Assembly: GCF_001723605.1 (NCBI RefSeq) | Contig: NZ_CP017111.1 | Coordinates: forward strand, 2,046,001 to 2,110,000 | Reading direction: 5' to 3' | Origin: Sulfurospirillum halorespirans DSM 13726 | GTDB lineage: Bacteria; Campylobacterota; Campylobacteria; Campylobacterales; Sulfurospirillaceae | Length of the DNA: 64,000 nucleotides | In this document: piece after piece, positions 37,625 through 50,689 of the stretch | How positions within the stretch are numbered: the stretch's first letter is position 1 | Layout: every line of letters starts with the position of its first letter | Notes under the pieces: generated by a model | The model's input: the letters and a program-made list of their open reading frames with translations, nothing else | What the model was told of the DNA's origin: nothing | The model's database searches: none | Made by a program: the position numbers and the translations under genes

Positions 37625-38059
37625 TTATATTTTAGACGAATATTCAATAACGCTTTTAAAAATCAAACCATTTTTTTGTAGCCCTGATGCAAGCGCGTTA
37701 AACATCATTGCATTTTTACCCAACTCCGATGTCTCTACATCTAAATCGACCGTATTGCCATCATTCCTGGCCATGTGTCCGTCTCTTAAATAAACGGTTG
37801 ATTGGGTGCTATCAAAACCGCTGGTTCCACTAAGGTGTGACGCATCGGTTTGCGCCATTTCGAGCTTCGTTGCAGCGCTGTTTTCACCATAAATGGCTTT
37901 TTTCTTCTCAATCAAGGCTGTTTCAAAATCAACATCGCGTGCTTTGTAAAAAGGGGTGTCGATGTTAGCAATATTGCTTGAAACGAGATCTTGTCTCAAA
38001 GCTCTTGCGCTAAGACCTGCTTCTAAAAGTGTATTTGATTTAGAGGTCACAAAGCCCAT
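37625..38059 (-). CDS. flgB: Flagellar basal-body rod protein FlgB
   Basis: 144 residues. Proximal rod protein nearest the MS ring. Has ARALRQDLVSSNIANIDTPFYKARDVDFE at the N-terminal side and GNTVDLDVETSELGKNAMMFNALASG at the C-terminal side. First gene of flgB-flgC-fliE-ftsI, preceded by AAGAAAGG and a sigma-54 promoter. Confidence 0.95.
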   Translation of the reverse strand: MGFVTSKSNTLLEAGLSARALRQDLVSSNIANIDTPFYKARDVDFETALIEKKKAIYGENSAATKLEMAQTDASHLSGTSGFDSTQSTVYLRDGHMARNDGNTVDLDVETSELGKNAMMFNALASGLQKNGLIFKSVIEYSSKI

Positions 38060-38090
38060 TTTTCGCCTTTCTTGATGAGATACTTTATGT

Positions 38091-38108
38091 AAGCAAATTG
38101 TATTCCAA
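38091..38108 (-). promoter_or_regulatory. Sigma-54 (RpoN) promoter of flgB
   Basis: Minus-strand sequence TTGGAATACAATTTGCTT has the GG (-24) and GC (-12) elements exactly 10 bases apart and matches the consensus TGGcacN5TTGCw well. It lies about 32 bases before the flgB start codon. This agrees with the RpoN/FlgSR control of rod genes known in C. jejuni and H. pylori. Confidence 0.8.
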
Positions 38109-38181
38109 TTTACGTCATAATGAGGTTTAATCTATTTTAATGTACAATCACAAAAATCCCAAAATCATACACTAAGAAACC

Positions 38182-39342
38182 ATGGAAACAGATAAAATAC
38201 TTTTTTCACTTTGCAGCTTTGCCATCTTCGTAGGCATTGTTTTTTCACTGTCTCTGCCCGTGTTCACGACACTCTTCTTTGACTATTCTGAGTACCATTT
38301 TTTTATCCGACAATTTGCTGTTGGCATGATCTGCATCACCATTATGTGGGCGCTTTCACAAATTGATCCTGACAAATTTCTCATCCATATCGGCTTTACC
38401 ATTTTTTTCAGTTGCCTTTTTTTGATGGGCGTGATGCATTACCTCCCCGAGTCCTTAGTCACCTCCGCAGGTGGCGCAAAACGGTGGATCAGGCTTCCTG
38501 GATTTTCACTCGCACCCGTTGAGTTTTTCAAAATTGGTTTTGTCTACTTTTTGGCGTGGAGTTTTGCACGAAAACTCAATAACAATAAAAAAACACTCAA
38601 AGAAGAGATGACGCTTATTTTGCCTTATTTAGCCGTTTTTGTCTTGGTCATTTATTTGATCGCCGTTATGCAAAATGACCTCGGACAAGTGGTGGTTCTC
38701 GCACTCACCCTTGCGGTTATGGCATTTTTTGCAGGAACCAGTCTACAACTTTTTATGCTTGCGATGTTAGGCTCTATTTTTGTCTTTCTGATCGCTATTT
38801 TTAGCTCTACGCACCGTATTATTAGGATTAAAACATGGTGGGCAACGATTCAAAATATGGTTCTCTCGCTTTTTCCTGAAAATATTGCAGCAGTCCTTCG
38901 TGTGGAAGATGCCCCTGAGCCATACCAAATCTCACACTCACTCAATGCGATTAAGCACGGTGGACTTTTTGGTGAAGGCATTGGAAACGGTATGTTTAAA
39001 CTAGGCTATCTCAGTGAAGTGCATACCGACTTTGCGCTTGCCGGCATTGCTGAAGAGCTTGGAGCGCTTGGCGTAACGATTCTTACGCTTGTGATCATCA
39101 CCATTATTTACCGCATCTTTAAAATTGCGAGTCGAAGCGTCAATAAGGTCTACTATCTCTTCTCTTTAGGCATCGGACTTTTAATTGTTTTCTCATTTTT
39201 AATGAATGCGTATGGTATTACCTCCATTACGCCAATCAAAGGTATTTCCGTTCCCTTTATCAGCTACGGAGGAAGCTCCATCTTAGCGCTCTCTGTAGGC
39301 ATTGGAATGGTGCTAATGATCAGCAAAAAGGCAAAATTATGA
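38182..39342 (+). CDS. ftsW: FtsW/RodA-family peptidoglycan polymerase (probably FtsW)
   Basis: 386 residues with about ten membrane helices. SEDS-family glycosyltransferase that polymerises septal lipid II. Conserved segments: SAGGAKRWIRLPGFSLAPVEFFKIGFV, MQNDLGQVVVLAL, GEGIGNGMFKLGYLSEVHTDFALAGIAEELG and the C-terminal GISVPFISYGGSSILAL. Coupling to murG (4-base overlap) favours FtsW over RodA. The start codon has only a weak ribosome-binding site; TGTACAAT near 38142 is a likely extended -10. Confidence 0.88.
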   Translation: METDKILFSLCSFAIFVGIVFSLSLPVFTTLFFDYSEYHFFIRQFAVGMICITIMWALSQIDPDKFLIHIGFTIFFSCLFLMGVMHYLPESLVTSAGGAKRWIRLPGFSLAPVEFFKIGFVYFLAWSFARKLNNNKKTLKEEMTLILPYLAVFVLVIYLIAVMQNDLGQVVVLALTLAVMAFFAGTSLQLFMLAMLGSIFVFLIAIFSSTHRIIRIKTWWATIQNMVLSLFPENIAAVLRVEDAPEPYQISHSLNAIKHGGLFGEGIGNGMFKLGYLSEVHTDFALAGIAEELGALGVTILTLVIITIIYRIFKIASRSVNKVYYLFSLGIGLLIVFSFLMNAYGITSITPIKGISVPFISYGGSSILALSVGIGMVLMISKKAKL

Positions 39343-40376
39343 TCGCGATAACAGGAGGAGGCACAGGTGGGCATCTTGTGATCGCACGTGCCATTAAAGA
39401 AGAGCTCAACAGACGTGGTATCAAACCCATTTACATTGGCTCCACAGTAGGACAAGATCAAGCATGGTTTGAACACGATGCTGGTTTTGAAAAAACCTAC
39501 TTTCTTGAGAGTCAAGGCGTTGTCAATAAAAAAGGGGTTCGTAAGCTCCTTGTTCTCTTCTGCATTCTTCGTTCCGCCTTTACATGTAAAACACTTTTTA
39601 AAAAACATCAAATTGATGCTCTCTTCTCTGTAGGTGGCTATTCAGCAGCTCCTGCCTCTTTTGGCGCACTTATGTGTGGTATTCCTTTGTACATTCATGA
39701 ACAAAATGCGATTCAAGGGAAACTCAATTCGCTTCTACGCCCGTTTTGCAAAGCTTTTTTTAGCTCGTACGATCAAGCGGCAATACAAACGAGTTATCCT
39801 GTGAGTGAAGCCTTCTTTGACATCGCCAAAGAGCGCAAAGAGCTCAAAACCATCATCTTCCTAGGAGGAAGCCAAGGTGCATCGTTTATCAATGCGCTTG
39901 CTCAAAAAATGGCACCCTTGTTGCACCAAGAAGGTATTTCCATTATTCACCAAACAGGGCAAAAGGAGTTTGAAGCGATGAAAGCATTTTACGCTCATGC
40001 AGGCATTCCTGCCGATGTGTTTGATTTTTCCAAAGAAATCCCTACAAAACTAGCCTGCGCTGATTTTGCCATCAGTCGCTCAGGTGCAAGTACCCTCTGG
40101 GAGCTTTGCGCGGCGGGTGTACCCGCTCTGTTTATTCCCTTACCTCATGCAGCCGCCAATCATCAGTATTTTAATGCGAAAGCACTCGCCGATCAAAACG
40201 TAGCGCTCATCCTTTCACAAAGCAGTGAATGGGAGCCCAAAGCGCTTTTAGAGCAGATCCAACAGCTTGATCTTCTTAGCGTGTCGCAGCGCTTAATGCA
40301 GATGATCCAAACAGGGGGAGCCAAAGAAATTGTCGATATCATGTTACACCCCAAAACAAAGGAGAAACCATGCTAG
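39339..40376 (+). CDS. murG: UDP-GlcNAc:lipid I GlcNAc transferase MurG
   Basis: 345 residues. Makes lipid II at the inner face of the membrane. Donor/acceptor motifs: IAITGGGTGGHL at the N-terminus, FSVGGYSAAPASFGALM, IHEQNAIQGKLNSLL, FLGGSQGASFIN, and ISRSGASTLWELCAAGVPALFIPLPHAAANHQ. Overlaps ftsW by 4 bases and the GNAT gene by 7. A palindrome at 39580-39589 encodes Phe-Thr-Cys-Lys. Confidence 0.96.
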   Translation: MIAITGGGTGGHLVIARAIKEELNRRGIKPIYIGSTVGQDQAWFEHDAGFEKTYFLESQGVVNKKGVRKLLVLFCILRSAFTCKTLFKKHQIDALFSVGGYSAAPASFGALMCGIPLYIHEQNAIQGKLNSLLRPFCKAFFSSYDQAAIQTSYPVSEAFFDIAKERKELKTIIFLGGSQGASFINALAQKMAPLLHQEGISIIHQTGQKEFEAMKAFYAHAGIPADVFDFSKEIPTKLACADFAISRSGASTLWELCAAGVPALFIPLPHAAANHQYFNAKALADQNVALILSQSSEWEPKALLEQIQQLDLLSVSQRLMQMIQTGGAKEIVDIMLHPKTKEKPC

Positions 40377-40828
40377 AAAATCTTATCGTTCGTATTGCAA
40401 CCAGAGATGATGCCAAAGAGATCGCAACATTTAACGTTCTTTTTGCCAAAGAAACTGTCAATAAAAATGTTCCTTTAGCCCTCACCACCGAAGGTGTTCA
40501 TCAAGTCTTTGCAAAATTCCATAATGGGTTTTATATTATTGCCACCATTGAAAATGTCATTATTGGATTGGCTATGATCACGAGAGAGTGGAGTGATTGG
40601 AATAACGGTGCTTATTACTGCATTCAGAGTATTTTTGTCACGGACCATGAGCATGAAAAAGAGATTCACGATGCACTTTTAGATAAAGCAAAAGTATTAG
40701 CCAAAGAGCATTACGATGTATGTGGCATCAGACTTTATGTGCATAAAGACGATAAAGCAACCCAAAAATCTTATGAAGAGTTAGGGTTACAAAAAACAAA
40801 ATACCGATTATTTGAAGAGACGTTTTAA
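40370..40828 (+). CDS. GNAT-family N-acetyltransferase
   Basis: 152 residues with an AGGAG site. The N-terminal VRIATRDDAKEIATFNVLFAKET is the beta1-alpha1 region of GNAT proteins, FYIIATIENVIIGLAMI is beta2-beta3, and IQSIFVTDHEHEKEIHDALLDKAKVLAKE covers the acetyl-CoA-binding region. RLYVHKDDKATQKSYEELGL ends the fold. It is the third gene of the ftsW-murG operon, but its substrate is unknown. Confidence 0.82.
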   Translation: MLENLIVRIATRDDAKEIATFNVLFAKETVNKNVPLALTTEGVHQVFAKFHNGFYIIATIENVIIGLAMITREWSDWNNGAYYCIQSIFVTDHEHEKEIHDALLDKAKVLAKEHYDVCGIRLYVHKDDKATQKSYEELGLQKTKYRLFEETF

Positions 40829-40903
40829 TCACATCAATAACACAGTGTATCTGAAAATGGAAAGTGCTCTGAATATCTAGTGAGGAGTTGACTTTAAACG
40901 AAG

Positions 40904-40980
40904 TGGTGCGCCCGAAGGAATTCGAATCCCTGACCTCCGGTACCGCAAACCGATGCTCTATCCAGCTGAGCTACGAGCGC
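40904..40980 (-). tRNA. tRNA-Arg, anticodon GCG
   Basis: 77 bases including an encoded CCA. All arms pair: acceptor GCGCTCG/CGGGCGC, D stem GCTC/GAGC, anticodon stem TCGGT/ACCGG with loop TTGCGGT, and T stem AGGGA/TCCTT with loop TTCGAAT. U33 fixes the register, so position 34-36 reads GCG (codons CGC, and CGU by wobble). Most bacteria use ACG (read as ICG) for this box, so G34 is notable. Confidence 0.93.
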
Positions 40981-41048
40981 ACATTTCTCTTTTGAGGTCG
41001 GTATTATAGCTTAGCTAATATAAATTATGTATTAAAAAAAGAGCCAAA

Positions 41049-41927
41049 ATGTCATTTAGCGTTCAAAAATCTCTCAAAACATCCCTAAAAAGTTCCTGGA
41101 CAATCCTAAAACTGATTGTTCCTATTTACATTTTGGCGGATGTTCTCTTTTATTATAACCTTCTCTCTCACATTACGTTTATCTTCAAACCGCTTGTTTC
41201 ACTTTTGGGGCTTCCTCAAGAGGCAGCACTTGCCATTGTCAGTGGTCTCTTCCTCAATCTTTATGCGGCCATTGCGTTTGCAGCACCACTGGGACTTGAC
41301 GCTAAAGAATGGACGGTTTTGGCTCTCTTTTTAGGGATAGCCCATGCTCTTATTGTTGAAACAGAGATTATGAAACGATTAGGACTTTCAAGAATCTACT
41401 CCATTCTTTTACGACTAAGTGTGGGGTTACTTGTCGGCGGACTCACCTCAAAACTTCCTCAGAGTTGGTTTTCAAGCGAGATTTTCAAAGAGACAATAAC
41501 CCCCGAACATCCTGTCTATCAATCGCTTTTTGATCTGTTGCAAAACTCGCTGTACGAATCCCTTTCGCTATCACTTAAAGTCATTGCACTGGTAACACTG
41601 CTCATCTTTTTTCTTGACTTCATTAAATCACTTCCTATCATTGAAAAGCATTCACACAAAGTTAACAGTGGTTTTTCGATCACGGTAGGTGTGATTTTAG
41701 GAATTACGTATGGTGCAGGTATTTTGATTTCAGAATATGAAAAAGGTGTTTTACAAAAAAAGGAAATTCTTTTTATTGGAACCTATTTAATGATCGCTCA
41801 TGCGATTATTGAGGACACACTTCTTTTTGTCATTTTTGGGGCAAATCCTTGGCTTATCGTAGGATTACGTTTAGCTTTTGCAACATTGATTGCTTATTTA
41901 ATCGTAAAATATTCTAAATTTACTTAA
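41049..41927 (+). CDS. Membrane protein with nucleoside-recognition (Gate) domains
   Basis: 292 residues with about eight membrane helices in two similar halves. Each half carries the Gate motif: IFKPLVSLLGLPQEAALAIVSGLFLNLYAAIAF (about 46-78) in the first and a diverged copy after residue 200. Gate domains occur in FeoB, nucleoside transporters and SpmA/YjiH proteins. The conserved HALIVETEIMKRLG follows each half-type motif. It is probably a small-molecule transporter; substrate unknown. Confidence 0.72.
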   Translation: MSFSVQKSLKTSLKSSWTILKLIVPIYILADVLFYYNLLSHITFIFKPLVSLLGLPQEAALAIVSGLFLNLYAAIAFAAPLGLDAKEWTVLALFLGIAHALIVETEIMKRLGLSRIYSILLRLSVGLLVGGLTSKLPQSWFSSEIFKETITPEHPVYQSLFDLLQNSLYESLSLSLKVIALVTLLIFFLDFIKSLPIIEKHSHKVNSGFSITVGVILGITYGAGILISEYEKGVLQKKEILFIGTYLMIAHAIIEDTLLFVIFGANPWLIVGLRLAFATLIAYLIVKYSKFT

Positions 41928-42312
41928 ACTCTTGCGTGTATACAATATCTAACAACTCAATAAAATTTGCAGGATCACTGTAGCCTGCAAATTCATCTAT
42001 AATGCTAAGATCACGTGGTGATAAAATCAAATTAGTAGGAAAATACTTTACATGTAAAGCTTGTGGCAATGTTGGGTCTTCTCCATTAATGCTTACATGT
42101 AAATAGTTTTTAGCAATGTGCTGATTAAATTTTGGTACATCAAAAATATCTTTTTGCATCTTAATGCAATACGGACATCCCTCTTTTTCAATACTTAAAA
42201 GAATGAGTTTATTTTCCCTCAGCGCTTTTTGACGCTCCATTTCTAAAAATTCAGCTTTTAAACAGAGTGTACTTAGCATAACCATCATTGCAATTTGAAA
42301 CCATTTTTTCAT
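41920..42312 (-). CDS. Periplasmic thioredoxin-fold protein
   Basis: 130 residues from the ATG at 42312, which overlaps the EamA stop (ATGA); the longer ORF reads through EamA in another frame. Signal peptide about 1-20, then a thioredoxin domain with the redox motif Cys46-Pro-Tyr-Cys49 in KEGCPYCIKMQ and the cis-Pro loop YFPTNLIL. Resembles SoxW/DUF255-like thioredoxins that reduce or form disulfides in the periplasm. Palindromes at 42048 and 42093 both encode Leu-His-Val. Convergent 8-base overlap with the Gate gene. Confidence 0.82.
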   Translation of the reverse strand: MKKWFQIAMMVMLSTLCLKAEFLEMERQKALRENKLILLSIEKEGCPYCIKMQKDIFDVPKFNQHIAKNYLHVSINGEDPTLPQALHVKYFPTNLILSPRDLSIIDEFAGYSDPANFIELLDIVYTQEFK

Positions 42313-43199
42313 TGACGAATCACTTTCTTTTTTTGTTGAATCAATAAGCCCATTATAATAAAAATCAACCCAATAAAGGTAGAAAAGAGAATAGTCTCGC
42401 CTACAAAAAAAGCGATAAAGAACAAAGACAAAAAAGGAGAGATAAAAATAAGATTTGCAATTTTTGCAGTATTTGTGCTTAGTTTCATCGCTTGTAACCA
42501 TAAAATAAAGGTAATCCCCATCTCAAAAACCCCAATATACAGTGACCCTAAAAAACCATAGAGGTTGAAGGTGAGAGGATGCGACGTTAAAAGCGCATAG
42601 AGTAAAATAGCAGGAACACCAAAAAGAAAATTGATAAAAAGACCAACCAGTGGGTCTACATGTAATTTAGTATTGTAAAGCCAATAGAGTGACCAAAGAA
42701 CGGTCGAAAAAAGCGCTAGGAATACACCTGTGATGCTTGTGAACGAAAAATTCCAAAGATCACCATGCGTCGAGATGACTAAAACGCCACAATAACACAT
42801 AAGCCCTGCTAGAAAATCATAGAGACTCAATTTCTGTTTTAAGATAAACACAGACAGATACGTCAATGTCAATGCCCATGTATAATTAATAGGCTGTGCC
42901 TCTTGGGCAGGCAAAAGCTCATACGCGCGAAAAAGGATTAAATAGTAGATAAACGGATTGATTAAGCCTAACAATGCAAGTTGCAAATAGATTTTTTTTG
43001 AATAAGTTAAAAGAGTGTAAAACTTTTTTTGATACACCATAGCAGTAAAAAAGACGCATAATGAAAAAAAAGAAGCATACAGAAGAAGTTCTAACGCATC
43101 AAAATGGGCTAATGTCAGTTTAAAAGCACTCGCAACGGTTGACCAAAGGAGAACAGCAGAAATAGCAAATAAATAAGCTTTTGATTGATTTTTTTCCAA
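42309..43199 (-). CDS. EamA/DMT-family transporter
   Basis: 296 residues with ten hydrophobic helices in two EamA repeats (about 8-140 and 150-290). Typical starts of repeats are seen: AYLFAISAVLLWSTVASAFKLTL and ITGVFLALFSTVLWSLYWL. Substrate unknown; family members export amino acids and other metabolites. It starts 56 bases downstream of the 5S rRNA gene on the same strand. A near-palindrome TACATGTAA (42657-42665) is present. Confidence 0.85.
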   Translation of the reverse strand: MEKNQSKAYLFAISAVLLWSTVASAFKLTLAHFDALELLLYASFFSLCVFFTAMVYQKKFYTLLTYSKKIYLQLALLGLINPFIYYLILFRAYELLPAQEAQPINYTWALTLTYLSVFILKQKLSLYDFLAGLMCYCGVLVISTHGDLWNFSFTSITGVFLALFSTVLWSLYWLYNTKLHVDPLVGLFINFLFGVPAILLYALLTSHPLTFNLYGFLGSLYIGVFEMGITFILWLQAMKLSTNTAKIANLIFISPFLSLFFIAFFVGETILFSTFIGLIFIIMGLLIQQKKKVIRQ

Positions 43200-43255
43200 G
43201 GAAGACCGCCTTTGTATAAGACGAAATGAAAGAATAAGGATGTAGAAGAATCACG

Positions 43256-43373
43256 GAACTGGCAGCGACCTACGTTTCCATCCCAGTAAGGGAAAGTATT
43301 ATCGGCGATGAAGAGCTTAGCTTCCTGGTTCGAAATGGGACAGGGCGTTTCCTCTTCTCTATAGCCACCAGAA
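43256..43373 (-). rRNA. rrf: 5S ribosomal RNA
   Basis: About 118 bases on the minus strand, from TTCTGGTGGC to GCCAGTTC. The highly conserved loop segment CCCATTTCGAACCAGGAAGCTAAGC is recognisable (given here as CCATTTCGAAC and GGAAGCTAAGC parts), and the terminal helix pairs. End positions are estimated to within a few bases. Last gene of the rRNA operon. Confidence 0.92.
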
Positions 43374-43395
43374 TCGTGAATTAAATGGTAAAAAT

Positions 43396-43452
43396 AGGGG
43401 TCAGTTGTTAAACTTTAATACCTTTAGGTTTAAAGTTTTGCCCTGACTCCCA
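43396..43452 (-). other. Stem-loop in the 23S-5S spacer
   Basis: AAACTTTAA (43410-43418) pairs with TTAAAGTTT (43430-43438), and GGGGTCAG (43397-43404) can pair with CTGACTCCC (43444-43452) with one bulge. A long imperfect stem between 23S and 5S is probably an RNase III-type processing site. Confidence 0.5.
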
Positions 43453-43562
43453 TCAGATTACCGCTTAATTCACCATTCTATTGGTGAGTTTTAGTATTGT
43501 CTAGTCAACAGAACACTTTACACTTAATAAGGAAGTGAAATAGCATTATCATACGTAATAAT

Positions 43563-46473
<2,911 letters not shown>

Positions 46474-46795
46474 TATTTGTATTCTAATGCACATTTCACT
46501 CCCTTATTAAATGTAATTAAACATTAAACAAGTTGTAAATTGTTTTTTTTGCGTTTTGTTGACTTTGACAATAATAAATTAAATAACATCTTTATGTTCT
46601 TTCATCAGATAGCAAAGCTATCTTAAAGAACCAAACCTAAAGCACAACGCAAAGCGTCGTATTCTAAATTGTAGAACATAAACTTAGACTAAAAAGTCTA
46701 ATATAAAAACAATACAAATTGTTCTTATATTAGACGTTGTGTCTTCATTCTCACTAACAATGTCTCTTGGCAATCTTTCACCATCTCTTAAAAAA
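46474..46795 (-). other. tRNA-Ala to 23S spacer with processing stem
   Basis: 322 bases, AT-rich, no gene. The clearest structure is a long stem at 46696-46735: GTCTAATATAA then AACAAT, loop ACAA, and ATTGTT then TTATATTAGAC, 17 pairs with one mismatch. A small GATAGC/GCTATC hairpin lies at 46608-46622. These are probably 23S precursor processing elements. Confidence 0.5.
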
Positions 46796-46871
46796 TGGTG
46801 GAGAATAGCGGGATCGAACCGCTGACCTCCTGCGTGCAAAGCAGGCGCTCTCCCAGCTGAGCTAATTCCCC
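46796..46871 (-). tRNA. tRNA-Ala, anticodon TGC
   Basis: 76 bases with encoded CCA. Begins GGGGAATTAGCTCAG, anticodon loop TTTGCAC reads TGC, T loop GTTCGATCC. In the rRNA spacer one base from tRNA-Ile, the common bacterial Ile-Ala pair. Confidence 0.97.
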
Positions 46872-46872
46872 A

Positions 46873-46949
46873 TGGTGGGCTTAAGAGGACTCGAACCTCT
46901 GACCTTACCCTTATCAGGGGTACGCTCTAACCACCTGAGCTATAAGCCC
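46873..46949 (-). tRNA. tRNA-Ile, anticodon GAT
   Basis: 77 bases with encoded CCA. Acceptor GGGCTTA/TAAGCCC, anticodon stem TACCC/GGGTA with loop CTGATAA giving GAT, T loop TTCGAGT. Lies between 16S and tRNA-Ala. Confidence 0.97.
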
Positions 46950-47036
46950 CTTTTTCATTCAATCTCTCAAAACTAAATAAGCTTCCCTAGCTATGCTCGC
47001 CGGAGCACCATTGTGAGATAGTGCCCCTATACTCTA

Positions 47037-48547
<1,511 letters not shown>

Positions 48548-48799
48548 TTTATGAAGTGTCTTCATTTGACTTAAAGTATCTCTTTTTTAGTAAAGAGTTG
48601 ATAATCTCTTTTTTCGCGTCACTGACTAAGGTCGCTTATTTAGATTTCAAAGATTGAATTTGACATTGTTAAAATGGTAATGAACTTGAAGCAAATCCCC
48701 TACTTTGGGTGCTTCTCTTTAACCCCGTTCTCTCAAACGAGGACGAAATTATATATCCATACACCTTAAAAGAAGATTAAACCATTTTAGGGATATTGA
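48548..48799 (-). promoter_or_regulatory. rRNA operon leader and promoter
   Basis: 252 bases without a gene. On the minus strand a perfect TATAAT (complement of 48748-48753) lies about 200 bases before the 16S 5' end, with T-rich DNA upstream in place of a clear -35. The stretch between holds AT-rich leader RNA with likely antitermination and processing sequences that I cannot resolve. Confidence 0.5.
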
Positions 48800-49483
48800 T
48801 TAGTAATTTTGGGAAGAAATATAGGTGTAGCCTGTTTCTGGTTTTATGGTTATTGTTACGTTTTGATTGCCATTTGTAAGCGTTATGTTACAATCTTGAG
48901 ATATTAATCTATCTGCTAATGGATAAGGAGATATAAAACTATGAAATGTCCCTTTCAAAGGTCGACCTAAATAATCAAAAGCTATTCTTGTACTACCAGA
49001 TAATTGACAACTATTTGATAGTGTAACACTCTGGACACTATATTTTTTTTTGATATTAAGTTCGCTAGTCAATCTTTCTTCTGATGAATTATCAAATGTT
49101 GAATAACTTGTACCTATTAGGTATAGATTACTGTTTAGAGGGTTCTTCGCAACACTGACACTTGTATATGTACTATTCGCTTTAGGGCTTCCTTGATACT
49201 GATTCGTACTAGATGGGGTATCAGAAAGTATTGAATACGATATAGTATTATTAGCTGTAAGGGACAACAACAATTGCCAACGTCTTTTATACCATGATGA
49301 ATCATTCGGATCAAACTTATCATCCTGCATCGCAAGATGTTGCGTATACCTAATATGACTAACAACTTGATCAGCAGCTTCTCGAAGAGGATTGCGTTGA
49401 AAGCTTGATGCTGCGAAATACGATAAAATGCCTACGACAACAATGACAAATACCAGTTCAAGCATCGTAAACGCTTTTTTCAT
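48800..49483 (-). CDS. Type II/IV pseudopilin-like protein
   Basis: 227 residues. N-terminal class III signal: short basic leader MKKA, then FTMLELVFVIVVVGILSYFAAS with Glu at +5 of the mature part, so a prepilin peptidase could cut between Ala4 and Phe5. The remaining 190 residues are a polar beta-rich globular head with many Ser, Thr and Asn and two Cys (CQL, DCN) that may form a disulfide. Family members form the pseudopilus for secretion or DNA uptake. Located 15 bases behind the GT39-like gene. Confidence 0.8.
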   Translation of the reverse strand: MKKAFTMLELVFVIVVVGILSYFAASSFQRNPLREAADQVVSHIRYTQHLAMQDDKFDPNDSSWYKRRWQLLLSLTANNTISYSILSDTPSSTNQYQGSPKANSTYTSVSVAKNPLNSNLYLIGTSYSTFDNSSEERLTSELNIKKKYSVQSVTLSNSCQLSGSTRIAFDYLGRPLKGTFHSFISPYPLADRLISQDCNITLTNGNQNVTITIKPETGYTYISSQNY

Positions 49484-49498
49484 CTTCTTGTCCTCTTT

Positions 49499-50689
49499 TT
49501 AGTTAACGCGGTAGAGATAAAAAGTCTTAACGACTTTACCATAATAGGCAATATCAATCTTCTCATGCCCTTCTTCTATTTCTGGTTGAGTTGTGAGTTT
49601 ATAATTTTTACCTTGGCCTATGCCATAAAACTTCAGTCTTAGAGCCATTTTATCATCTTTCATCATCACCTTTGTGACGTCTTTAGCTTTGAGTGCATCA
49701 GCTAGCTCTTTTGCAATATTGTATTTAATAGCAAAATGCTTTGTTGGTTCGTCCATCAGTGCGTAGAGTGGTTTATTGAGAAAGATAAGCATCGTGTTAA
49801 ACACCAAAGAGACAAGCACGAGTCCAAAGAAAAACGTATGAAGTTTACGAAAAGCTGGAAGCCTGACACGATAGCTGTTGAAAAAGACTTTCACCATTAA
49901 GGGAACCGAAAGCACGACAAAGGGAGCAAAATCTTCAAGCAACAATCGTTGTCGCATAGAAAGAAGCAAGGATACGATAAGCGAGAAGAAAGAGATATAC
50001 CATAAAAGTGTTTTTTCCTCTTTAATCAAAATGCGGTACATCGCGTAAACAAAATATAAAAAGAGTAATGGTGAAAAAATAACCGCATAAACACCCAAAG
50101 TATCAACAAAATACCCTTTTGGTTTTCCCCCTATATCAAACCCATACAGGTACATGGAGGCGCTAAATAAGATAAGCGTTAAGATCAAAAGATCGGTTTT
50201 GCGTTGAAAAAGGGCATAAATGAAAAGAGCAATGAAAAAAATACTAAACGAGTTATCGATAAAAAGAGCAGCGATAAGCACAAAATGTGAAGCGATTTTG
50301 TACTCTTTGAGGTATAAATAGGTAAATAATAAACTAAATAAAATAAGTACAATGCCACTATTGACCAAAAGGGCAACACCATTTACCCCGGGCAAAAGAG
50401 CGTAAATAGCAACCGAAACAATACGATCTACCCGTTTTTTTAAAAAAAGTTTGCCTATTTTATAGAGCAAAATAATAGATATAAGATGAAAAAGAATAAA
50501 AGGCAAGCGCAATGCAAAATCATTTTGCCCAAAAAGTTGTGTTGAAGTAACGGCTAGGTAGTGAACAAGATTGGTGCCATAAAAAAACGTATTGGCTTCA
50601 TCATAGCTAATAGAGATGCTCTGCGTACCATAGGAGAGCAACGCACCACTGAGAACAAGAATAAGGAGTAAAAAAAGTCTTTCTCTCAT
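49499..50689 (-). CDS. Polytopic membrane glycosyltransferase-like protein (GT39/ArnT type)
   Basis: 396 residues with about ten membrane helices. The first periplasmic loop holds SISYDEANTFFYG, where an acidic pair (Asp-Glu) after the first helix is the usual catalytic site of GT-C enzymes, and FGQNDFALRLPFILFHLISIILLYKIGK matches the ArnT/PMT second-helix region. It probably transfers sugar from a lipid carrier; donor and acceptor are unknown. Its start overlaps the amidotransferase stop by 4 bases. Confidence 0.7.
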   Translation of the reverse strand: MRERLFLLLILVLSGALLSYGTQSISISYDEANTFFYGTNLVHYLAVTSTQLFGQNDFALRLPFILFHLISIILLYKIGKLFLKKRVDRIVSVAIYALLPGVNGVALLVNSGIVLILFSLLFTYLYLKEYKIASHFVLIAALFIDNSFSIFFIALFIYALFQRKTDLLILTLILFSASMYLYGFDIGGKPKGYFVDTLGVYAVIFSPLLFLYFVYAMYRILIKEEKTLLWYISFFSLIVSLLLSMRQRLLLEDFAPFVVLSVPLMVKVFFNSYRVRLPAFRKLHTFFFGLVLVSLVFNTMLIFLNKPLYALMDEPTKHFAIKYNIAKELADALKAKDVTKVMMKDDKMALRLKFYGIGQGKNYKLTTQPEIEEGHEKIDIAYYGKVVKTFYLYRVN

